Shown in pieces: positions 1 to 5,777 of a stretch of DNA of 7,258 nt. The notes beneath the pieces were generated by a model. It saw only the letters and a list, made by a program, of their open reading frames with translations, was not told where the DNA came from and searched no databases. Position numbers and translations under genes: made by a program. The DNA comes from Victivallales bacterium (GTDB lineage Bacteria > Verrucomicrobiota > Lentisphaeria > Oligosphaerales > Oligosphaeraceae): the NCBI GenBank assembly GCA_017543165.1, contig JAFYGL010000291.1, positions 1 to 7,258 of the forward strand. Direction: 5' to 3'. Each line of letters begins with the position of its first letter. Positions within the stretch are counted from its first letter, which is position 1.

Positions 1-17
1 CAGTCCACTTGAAAAAA

Positions 18-866
18 ATGCGATATCTGGTGTTAGTAAATCCTTCCTCTAATGGCGGCAATGCTGGCAAGCGCTGGCAAAGACTCGCCGCAAAGATGCC
101 AGAGGCGGACTTTGTGCCTCTGAAAAGCATTGAGGAGGCAAATACCATCGCTCGCACGGTCCCGGGCTACGAGACCATAGTCGCCTGCGGCGGAGATGGC
201 ACCATAAACGCAGTTGCCGACGGCGTTATCTCCAACCCAGACACAACACTTCGATTCGGCGTAATCTATATGGGCACCAGCCCCGATTTCTGCCGTTTCC
301 ACAACATCCCGACAAATGAAGATGACGCAATCCGCCTGCTACGGGAATCGCATTGCAAGGAAGTTCCAGTTCTCCAGGCAAATGGGCACTGCTTCTTCTG
401 CTCCTGCAATCTTGGAATGGGAGCGGACATTGCCTCCCTCGCCAATCGCATACGCCCATTCTTTGGCGACAAGCTGGGCACTTTCCTCGCCGTGTTTCGT
501 AATCTGCTCAGGAGCAGAAAATGGAATCTATGCATCAACGATGATTGCATTCAGAATTGCAATCATTTTCTAATAACACGCATTCCATACATTGCAAGCG
601 GCCTGCAAATATCACTTCCGACTCTTGACGATGACGCATACGCAATCTGGTTTGTGCGAAACCTCTCATTTTTCGATTGGCTTCGCCTCATGCCAAAACT
701 CTACAAGGGACAGCCCTGCGGCGAATTGCGCCTAGTCAAAGGAACTACCACAATAACATCCGAATCTACAGTACAAGTCGAGTTTGACGGAGACCCGCAC
801 GGAGCATTACCGCTGCAAATCTCCTTCTCTCCACGCAAACTGCGCCTGATTACAAGCAAAGGGTAA
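18..866 (+). CDS. Diacylglycerol kinase catalytic-domain (YegS/DgkB-like) family protein, divergent
   Basis: This is a 282-residue protein of the DAGK catalytic family, which phosphorylates lipid hydroxyls (diacylglycerol, sphingoid bases and similar) with ATP at the inner membrane face. The N-terminal strand MRYLVLVNPSS (residues 1-11) and GGDGTIN at 58-64 are the family's nucleotide-binding signatures. The C-terminal part (about 250-275) has the FDGD segment followed by strands, as in the YegS beta-domain. The length is close to the usual 290-310. The second glycine motif, normally GTGNDFAR, reads GTSPDFCR (86-93), so the conserved Asn is Pro and the substrate cannot be assigned. I chose ATG at 18; a TTG at 9 in the same frame overlaps a TGA at 10-12 that may end an upstream gene. 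Too little upstream sequence exists to see a ribosome site. It is the first visible gene of a four-gene operon, with 14 nt to the next start. Family assignment is solid; the substrate is unknown. Confidence 0.88.
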   Translation: MRYLVLVNPSSNGGNAGKRWQRLAAKMPEADFVPLKSIEEANTIARTVPGYETIVACGGDGTINAVADGVISNPDTTLRFGVIYMGTSPDFCRFHNIPTNEDDAIRLLRESHCKEVPVLQANGHCFFCSCNLGMGADIASLANRIRPFFGDKLGTFLAVFRNLLRSRKWNLCINDDCIQNCNHFLITRIPYIASGLQISLPTLDDDAYAIWFVRNLSFFDWLRLMPKLYKGQPCGELRLVKGTTTITSESTVQVEFDGDPHGALPLQISFSPRKLRLITSKG

Positions 867-880
867 TTTTCATTATCCAT

Positions 881-1828
881 GTGGATATAAACGAAACAAT
901 GCAGGAACACGAATTGATTGAAACATTTGCCAATATATTTGGCAATACCCCGTATCTGGCAGACGCCGAGATTCTGCCAGACAACGAAGGCTTTGCTCTC
1001 TATTCAGTGGACTCATTTTCAGAGAGAGAGGACTTCTTCCAAAACCTGACGCCCTGGCAAATCGGGCATCAGATGGCATACGCCGCCTGCTCCGACATAC
1101 TTGCCTGCGGTGCCCTGCCTGAATGCCTGCTGCAGAGCTGGAGCTGCGATTCGGCGCATGATCTGGATTTCTACAAAGGCGTGTCCGAAGGCGTCAATGA
1201 GGTCCTGACACATTATGGAGCAAAATGCATAGGCGGCGATATTGGCATCGCGCAAGAATGGATATGGACCGCCACCATAACAGCCCACGCAAGCAAGCCC
1301 ATAAAAAGGGTAGCCTCCCAACGCATTGACTTTGACCTGTATTCCAGCGGGCCTTTGGGTGAGGCGAATGCCGCCGTCTTCTGCGGAAAGCCTCTGCCAA
1401 TATTCCAATTGCGCCAGCCAGTGCCGCCAAACTCTATTTTTGCCACCGACACCAGCGGTGGCCTGATTGACGCATTGGAGAATATCCGACGCGTAAACCA
1501 TGGGCTGCACCTGGACCTGGATGTAAATGATTCACTTTCGCCCAAAGTGCAAAATTTGTTGCCAGCAGGAGTCCAAGCTGGCTGGACGCTGGTTGGCGGC
1601 ATCGGTGAATACGAACTGCTGTTCGCAATTCCATCAGGTGCAGCATGCCATAATGGAATCAAAATCGGCTCGGGACATTTCAGCAATGCCAGCAGCGAAA
1701 ACAAAATCCGCCTGTTCCTTGATGGCAAATGCGGAATACTGAAAGAGGCACCTCCCGACTATAGAGATGTGCCAAAGGAGGATTGGCTTTCCGTCACGGC
1801 GGAATATTGGGCATCGCTTTTCAAGTGA
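881..1828 (+). CDS. ThiL/PurM (AIR synthase)-superfamily protein, divergent thiamine-monophosphate-kinase-like
   Basis: This 315-residue protein has the two-domain layout of ThiL and other AIR-synthase-related ATP-using enzymes, at about the usual ThiL length. Visible family marks are VDSFSE (43-48, in place of the TDtlvEg segment), SDILACGALPE (71-81, matching SDiaAMGa.P), GGD (118-120), SSGPLGEANAAVF (155-167), TDTSGGL (189-195) and GGIGEYELLF (239-248). Key positions differ from true ThiL. The N-terminal GDDAA motif reads LADAE (26-30), the His of the EgxHF motif is missing, SDGL has become SGGL, and GEDYEL has become IGEYEL. These lie in the nucleotide/metal-binding regions, so the substrate may not be thiamine phosphate, and no thiamine gene is nearby. 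The start is uncertain: GTG at 881 is used here, ATG at 899 is equally possible, and neither has a clear Shine-Dalgarno site. It is followed after 4 nt by the SDR gene. The superfamily is fairly sure; the function is unknown. Confidence 0.8.
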   Translation: MDINETMQEHELIETFANIFGNTPYLADAEILPDNEGFALYSVDSFSEREDFFQNLTPWQIGHQMAYAACSDILACGALPECLLQSWSCDSAHDLDFYKGVSEGVNEVLTHYGAKCIGGDIGIAQEWIWTATITAHASKPIKRVASQRIDFDLYSSGPLGEANAAVFCGKPLPIFQLRQPVPPNSIFATDTSGGLIDALENIRRVNHGLHLDLDVNDSLSPKVQNLLPAGVQAGWTLVGGIGEYELLFAIPSGAACHNGIKIGSGHFSNASSENKIRLFLDGKCGILKEAPPDYRDVPKEDWLSVTAEYWASLFK

Positions 1829-1832
1829 AGTC

Positions 1833-2801
1833 ATGGAAAGGATACTTATAACAGGCGCTGGCGGATACATTGGCTCAAATGCGGCAATGTACTTTGCCCA
1901 AAAAGGATATGCAGTCACGGGAATGGTTCATCGCAACATCTGCGACCGCTTCCATTCATCAGGGGCGGAGACCGTTCACGCCGAGCTTCGCGAACCAGCC
2001 AGCATGGAAGTGCTGTTCACATCTCACAAATACGACTATGTGCTGCACATCGCAGCTCTTGCCAGCGATGTGGGACGGGACGAGGACTTCCGCATAGCAA
2101 ACTTTGAGGCAGTAAAGCAACTCGCGTCCCTCTCACTACGCCATGACGTAAAGCGCTTCGTCTATCTTTCCACTGCGGACGTTTATGGACTGAAAGACTT
2201 TCATGGTGAAACAGAGGAGCAACTTTCCTTTGAATCCAATGTGACAAATCCCTACCCCAAATACAAAATCAAATCAGAGCAATGGCTTGCGGATAATCTG
2301 CCACCAGAAAGATTTGCATGCGTACGGCCTTGCGTTGTATTTGGAAATGGAGACACAACCATCACGCCACGCACAGTCAATTACCTTAGGACATCTCCCT
2401 TTGTGTTCCATTTCGGGAAGTGGAAAGGGCAAAACCGCTGGCCCCTGGCACATGTGGAGAACGTATGCCGCACCTTGCATGCGGCGATGCTTCTCCCGGA
2501 TGCTGGCGGAAAAGGCGTCACAGTGCTGGATTCAAAGCGCACCACTCTCAGTGATTACTATCGGCAACTAGCACATGAGTATTTGCCTGGCAAGCGGCTA
2601 CGAGAAGTTTCCCTTCCCAAATGCATAATCTGGCCGTTTGCCTGCCTATCCACGGCCCTTTCACGACAAAAGCCCCTGTTTGATCCCACACTTTATGCGC
2701 TTGACACCATTTCACACAACCTGGATTTCAGCAACTCAAGGATGCTGCAATGGCTGAAATCAGCAAATATGGAGGAATACATCAGTGATTCGTATAAATG
2801 A
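1833..2801 (+). CDS. NAD(P)-dependent extended SDR (epimerase/dehydratase or 3beta-HSD-like)
   Basis: This 322-residue oxidoreductase belongs to the extended short-chain dehydrogenase/reductase family, which oxidises or epimerises sugar-nucleotide, sterol or related hydroxyls with NAD(P). The Rossmann motif TGAGGYIG is at 7-14, LHIAALAS at 71-78, the active-site strand STADVYG at 113-119, the catalytic Y141xxxK145 pair in NPYPKYK, and the substrate-loop segment RPCVVFG at 165-171. ATG at 1833 is chosen because the Rossmann strand begins at once; the open frame extends back to 1767 but only inside the preceding gene. A hydrophobic, Trp/Pro-containing stretch at about 259-276 (LPKCIIWPFACLSTAL) resembles the C-terminal membrane-associating segment of 3beta-HSD/NSDHL-like SDRs, so a lipid-like substrate is possible. 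It starts 4 nt after the ThiL-like gene, and its last 17 nt overlap the next gene. The exact reaction cannot be read from the sequence. Confidence 0.88.
   Translation: MERILITGAGGYIGSNAAMYFAQKGYAVTGMVHRNICDRFHSSGAETVHAELREPASMEVLFTSHKYDYVLHIAALASDVGRDEDFRIANFEAVKQLASLSLRHDVKRFVYLSTADVYGLKDFHGETEEQLSFESNVTNPYPKYKIKSEQWLADNLPPERFACVRPCVVFGNGDTTITPRTVNYLRTSPFVFHFGKWKGQNRWPLAHVENVCRTLHAAMLLPDAGGKGVTVLDSKRTTLSDYYRQLAHEYLPGKRLREVSLPKCIIWPFACLSTALSRQKPLFDPTLYALDTISHNLDFSNSRMLQWLKSANMEEYISDSYK
2771..2775 (+). promoter_or_regulatory. Shine-Dalgarno site for the ferredoxin-nitroreductase gene
   Basis: GGAGG lies 9 nt before the GTG at 2785, inside the 3' end of the SDR gene. It supports the GTG start and translational coupling. 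It is the clearest ribosome site in the + strand operon; the second and third genes have only weak purine runs. Confidence 0.75.
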
Positions 2802-3594
2802 ACAGAAATGCCTGAAATGCCATGCCTGCGTGAGGGATTGCATTGTGCATGTGCTGCGACCAAATGAACAGGGGCTTCCCATGGTGAAGGCAGATGAGGA
2901 ATGCTATTGCCTCCACTGCCAGCATTGCCTGGCTGTGTGTCCAGTGGGCGCAGTGGAGTGCGATGGCATTTCGCCAGCGCAATGCCGTCCAATCGGCGAA
3001 ATGCCTTCCCCTGAAACCATGATGAATCTTATCCGCCAGAGGCGCAGCATCCGCCAATACAAGGACGAGGAAGTAGACGAGAAAAACATGCAGAAACTTA
3101 TACAATCCCTGGCATGGTCCCCCACGGGCTGCAATGTTCACAACATGGCATTCACCGTCATACAGCACAAAGGCGAAATGGAATTCTTCCGCGCCAAGAT
3201 GTCCAAAGCCTTGAGATTCCTGATAAAAACTGGAATATTGAGGATTGCATATCCCAATTTCAGGAGATACATGGACGAAATACAAAACGGCGTTGATGTC
3301 ATTTTCAGAAACGCCCCGCACATGATTGTGGCGGCTTCAGCAGACAATGCACCATGCAAGGAGGCGGACCCGTGGATTGCACTGAGTTATTTCGACCTCC
3401 TGGCGCAGTCATTTGGCATTGGCACTTGCTGGAGCGGTTTCGCCGTGCACGCATTCCGCTGGATTCCATCCATGAGAAAGCGCCTCGCACTGCCAAGCGG
3501 ATATACTGCCCGAGCCGTTCTTCTCTTTGGTTATCCTGCTGTCGAATACAAAAGACAGACATCGCCCACCCAATTCCAAGTGAAGCTGCTATAG
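2785..3594 (+). CDS. Ferredoxin-nitroreductase fusion (2x[4Fe-4S] plus FMN nitroreductase)
   Basis: This 269-residue protein has an N-terminal bacterial ferredoxin domain and a C-terminal nitroreductase domain. Cys9/12/15/19 and Cys42/45/48/52 (the latter followed by Pro) form two CxxCxxCxxxC clusters that would bind two [4Fe-4S] centres. From about residue 79 the FMN-binding nitroreductase fold begins: RQRRSIRQY (84-92) is the phosphate-contacting segment, SPTGCNVHN is the usual Asn-containing loop, and SFGIGTCWSGF and LLFGYP are typical later motifs. Such fusions use ferredoxin-type electrons to reduce a substrate via FMN, mostly in anaerobes. The substrate is not evident. The start is GTG at 2785, with GGAGG at 2771-2775 nine nt upstream; the gene overlaps the SDR by 17 nt, so translation is probably coupled. 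It is the last gene of the operon and ends 20 nt before the terminator hairpin. The nitroreductase C-terminus reads YKRQTSPTQF, a slightly unusual form of the family tail. Confidence 0.92.
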   Translation: MIRINEQKCLKCHACVRDCIVHVLRPNEQGLPMVKADEECYCLHCQHCLAVCPVGAVECDGISPAQCRPIGEMPSPETMMNLIRQRRSIRQYKDEEVDEKNMQKLIQSLAWSPTGCNVHNMAFTVIQHKGEMEFFRAKMSKALRFLIKTGILRIAYPNFRRYMDEIQNGVDVIFRNAPHMIVAASADNAPCKEADPWIALSYFDLLAQSFGIGTCWSGFAVHAFRWIPSMRKRLALPSGYTARAVLLFGYPAVEYKRQTSPTQFQVKLL

Positions 3595-3614
3595 GTAAAA
3601 CTACAAAGGGATAA

Positions 3615-3675
3615 AAAAGGGGCTGTTGCAAAACTTCCTAGATACCTAGATACCTGTTTTGCAACAGTCCCTTTT
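3615..3675. terminator. Shared bidirectional terminator hairpin between convergent operons
   Basis: A 20-nt arm (3615-3634) pairs with 3656-3675 with a single G-T (wobble) position at 3622/3668, around a 21-nt loop. On the - strand the hairpin is flanked by six Ts (complement of 3613-3618), a good U-tract for ending the groEL transcript. On the + strand the descending arm ends in TTTT then CT, a weaker U-tract for the nitroreductase operon. Its position between two convergent stop codons (3594 and 3705) fits a shared rho-independent terminator. The arm core GGGGCTGTTGCAAAAC also looks like an insertion-sequence inverted repeat, so an origin from a mobile element is possible. Confidence 0.82.
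3637..3655. repeat. 8-bp tandem repeat in the terminator loop
   Basis: The unit CCTAGATA occurs twice in a row (3637-3644, 3645-3652) and a third partial copy CCT follows. It fills most of the loop of the convergent terminator hairpin. It may be a slippage product or a remnant of an insertion; no function is evident. Confidence 0.8.
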
Positions 3676-3704
3676 CTGCTTGTTCAGCTAAATGGGCTGA
3701 TGAA

Positions 3705-5357
3705 TTACATCATGCCGCCCATTCCGCCCATGCCGTCCATGCCAGGTGCGCCAGCAGGTGCTTCCTTCTTTTCCTCTGGGAGGTCGCAGATCATGCACTC
3801 GGTGGTCAGCAGCAGGCCAGCAACGGAGGCTGCGTTCTGCAATGCGCAGCGCTCGACCTTGGCTGGGTCGATGATACCGCTCTTGATCATATCGACATAC
3901 TTGTCGTTTGCGGCATCGTAGCCCCAGTTCTCCTTCTTCTCGTCCATGACGGCCTTGACCACGACGGCGCCTTCCACGCCTGCGTTCAGAGCGATCTGGC
4001 GGAGAGGTTCGGTGACTGCGCGTGCGATGATGTCAGCGCCAGTTGCCTCGTCGCCATCCAGCTTCAGGTCAGCCAATGCCTTCTTGGCAGCGCGGATAAG
4101 TGCAACGCCACCGCAAGGGACAATGCCTTCTTCGACTGCTGCGCGTGTTGCGTTCAGAGCATCTTCCACACGGGCCTTCTTTTCCTTCATCTCGGATTCT
4201 GTTGCCGCGCCCACATGGATGACTGCGACGCCGCCAGCCAGTTTCGCCAGGCGTTCCTGCAGCTTTTCGCGGTCGTAGTCGGAAGTGGTCTCTTCGATCT
4301 GATGCTTGATCTGGTTGATACGGCCCATCAGCTTGCTGTTTTCACCCTTGCCGCCCACGATTGTGGTCTTGTCCTTGTCAATGGAGATCTTGCTTGCCGC
4401 GCCCAGCTGGTCAACTGTGACGTTCTCCAGCTTGATGCCCAGGTCTTCAGTGATGCAGACGCCGCCAGTCAGGATTGCGATATCCTCAAGCATTGCCTTG
4501 CGGCGGTCGCCAAAGCCAGGAGCCTTGACTGCGCACACATTCAGTGAGCCACGGATCTTGTTGACAACCAGTGTGGCCAGTGCTTCGCCGTCCACATCCT
4601 CTGCGATGATGAGCAAAGGCTTGCCCTGCTTTGCAACGGCCTGGAGGATCGGGAGCATGTCCTGGAGGCTGCTGATCTTCTTCTCGTGGATGAGGATCAG
4701 TGCGTCTTCAAGAACGCAGGTCATGTTCTCTGGATTTGTGGCAAAGTAAGGTGAAAGATAGCCCTTGTCAAACTGCATGCCTTCAACCACGTCCATTGTG
4801 GTCTCGGTGGTCTTCGCCTCTTCAACGGTGATTGTGCCGTCATTGCCGACCCTGGACATTGCCTCGGCGATGATGTTGCCGATTTCCTTGTCGGAGTTGG
4901 CGGAGATTGTGGCGACCTGTGCAATCTGTGCCTCGCTGGAGTTCACGGAGATAGCCATCTGCTTCAGAGCGGCCTCGATTGCGGCGACTGCCTTGTCAAT
5001 GCCCCTCTTCAGGCTCATTGGATTTGCGCCTGCGGTGACGTTCTTCAAACCTTCGCGGAAGATTGCCTCTGCCAGGATAGTCGCGGTGGTGGTGCCGTCA
5101 CCAGCATTGTCGTTGGTCTTGCTGGCGACTTCCTTGACCATCTGGGCGCCCATGTTCTCGAAGGGGTTCGGGAGTTCGACTTCCTTTGCCACTGTGACAC
5201 CGTCCTTGGTGACTGTGGGTGAACCGAACTTCTTGTCAATGATGACATTGCGGCCTTTCGGTCCCAATGTGGTCTTGACTGCCTTGCTCAATGCCGCGAC
5301 GCCGTTCAACAGAGCCTGACGCCCGTTGGTATCGTATTTAATCTGCTTTGCTGCCAT
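3705..5357 (-). CDS. groEL: Chaperonin GroEL (Hsp60)
   Basis: This is a full-length 550-residue group I chaperonin (E. coli GroEL has 548), the double-ring ATP-driven folding chamber of the cytosol. The equatorial ATP site is present: LGPKGRNV (31-38), D52, GDGTTT (86-91) and the catalytic Asp399 in ARVEDA, which corresponds to E. coli D398. The apical domain and the GGM-rich C-terminal tail ([12 protein letters not shown]) that hangs in the cavity are intact. One oddity is VPCGGV at 413-418, where the nucleotide-site glycine triplet (G414-G416 in E. coli) has its first Gly replaced by Cys415 (codon TGC, 4113-4115). The late segment RCALQNAAS...TTECMIC also holds more cysteines than usual. 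The start ATG has an AGGAGA site 10 nt upstream. It follows groES by 39 nt in the same operon, the normal co-chaperonin arrangement, and ends at the shared terminator. Confidence 0.99.
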   Translation of the reverse strand: MAAKQIKYDTNGRQALLNGVAALSKAVKTTLGPKGRNVIIDKKFGSPTVTKDGVTVAKEVELPNPFENMGAQMVKEVASKTNDNAGDGTTTATILAEAIFREGLKNVTAGANPMSLKRGIDKAVAAIEAALKQMAISVNSSEAQIAQVATISANSDKEIGNIIAEAMSRVGNDGTITVEEAKTTETTMDVVEGMQFDKGYLSPYFATNPENMTCVLEDALILIHEKKISSLQDMLPILQAVAKQGKPLLIIAEDVDGEALATLVVNKIRGSLNVCAVKAPGFGDRRKAMLEDIAILTGGVCITEDLGIKLENVTVDQLGAASKISIDKDKTTIVGGKGENSKLMGRINQIKHQIEETTSDYDREKLQERLAKLAGGVAVIHVGAATESEMKEKKARVEDALNATRAAVEEGIVPCGGVALIRAAKKALADLKLDGDEATGADIIARAVTEPLRQIALNAGVEGAVVVKAVMDEKKENWGYDAANDKYVDMIKSGIIDPAKVERCALQNAASVAGLLLTTECMICDLPEEKKEAPAGAPGMDGMGGMGGMM

Positions 5358-5362
5358 AATTA

Positions 5363-5373
5363 CCTTTTCTCCT
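5363..5373 (-). promoter_or_regulatory. Ribosome binding site of groEL
   Basis: On the - strand AGGAGA (5368-5373) is followed by AAAGG (5363-5367) upstream of the ATG at 5357, giving two possible anti-SD pairings at 10 and 5 nt spacing. This fits strong translation of a major chaperone. Confidence 0.7.
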
Positions 5374-5396
5374 AAAATAAAAGTCTGCTGTTAAAA

Positions 5397-5687
5397 TTAG
5401 TGTTCAACGATTGCCAGAATGTCGCTGGAGCTGAGAATCTTGTATTCCTTGTCATCCAGTTTGATTTCGGTGCCGCCGTACTTGCTTGTGAGGATGAAGT
5501 CACCGACTTTCACATCCATTGGAATGAGCTTGCCATTCTCGTCCCTCTTTCCTGGACCGATTGCAATGACCTTAGCTTCCTGTGGCTTTTCCTTGGCGGT
5601 GTCGGGCAGATAGATGCCGCCCTTCATAACTTCCTGCTGCTCAACTGCTTCGACCAGAACACGGTCACCTAGTGGTCTTACCTTCAT
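5397..5687 (-). CDS. groES: Co-chaperonin GroES (Hsp10)
   Basis: This 96-residue protein has the normal GroES length. It forms the heptameric lid of the GroEL chamber. [13 protein letters not shown] opens the beta-barrel, and the mobile loop that contacts GroEL is [20 protein letters not shown] (19-38). [24 protein letters not shown] covers the roof loop and the last strands. The start ATG has TAAGGAG 8 nt upstream. It sits between dnaK (90-nt gap) and groEL (39-nt gap), all in the same direction. No anomalies are seen. Confidence 0.99.
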   Translation of the reverse strand: MKVRPLGDRVLVEAVEQQEVMKGGIYLPDTAKEKPQEAKVIAIGPGKRDENGKLIPMDVKVGDFILTSKYGGTEIKLDDKEYKILSSSDILAIVEH

Positions 5688-5695
5688 TTCAATAA

Positions 5696-5702
5696 CTCCT
5701 TA
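5696..5702 (-). promoter_or_regulatory. Ribosome binding site of groES
   Basis: TAAGGAG on the - strand lies 8 nt before the groES ATG at 5687. This near-consensus site fixes the start. Confidence 0.8.
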
Positions 5703-5720
5703 TTTGTTAGTTGCCTGGCA

Positions 5721-5741
5721 GCCGCCCCTTGTGAGGGCGGC
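5721..5741 (-). other. GC-rich hairpin in the dnaK-groES gap
   Basis: GCCGCCC (5721-5727) and GGGCGGC (5735-5741) form a 7-bp all-GC stem with a 7-nt loop. An overlapping 10-bp palindrome GGCGGCCGCC lies at 5736-5745. No T-run follows on the - strand, so it is not a classical terminator. It could be a partial attenuator, an mRNA processing or stability element, or a fold that tunes the dnaK to groESL ratio. It does not match the CIRCE consensus TTAGCACTC-N9-GAGTGCTAA. Confidence 0.55.
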
Positions 5742-5777
5742 CGCCTATTCCAAAAACAACGACCTTAATTTAATTCA

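Noticed and set aside
1213..1728. A 171-codon open frame on the - strand opposite the ThiL-like gene
   Set aside because: The sense frame carries the AIR-synthase motifs and operon spacing; the antisense frame has neither.
1767..1832. Extension of the SDR gene back to an ATG at 1767
   Set aside because: It would overlap the ThiL-like gene by 62 nt and add a basic leader before the Rossmann motif; ATG at 1833 places the motif at the N-terminus as expected.
2782..3321. A 179-codon open frame on the - strand opposite the ferredoxin-nitroreductase gene
   Set aside because: The sense frame has clear Fe-S and FMN motifs, while the antisense product has no family features.
3637..3652. CRISPR-like repeat
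   Set aside because: It has only two adjacent 8-bp units, without spacers.
4765..5319. A 184-codon open frame on the + strand opposite groEL
   Set aside because: It mirrors groEL codon bias and has no recognisable domain or ribosome site.
5688..5777. CIRCE operator or intrinsic terminator before groES
   Set aside because: The hairpin sequence does not match the CIRCE consensus, and no T-tract follows it on the - strand.
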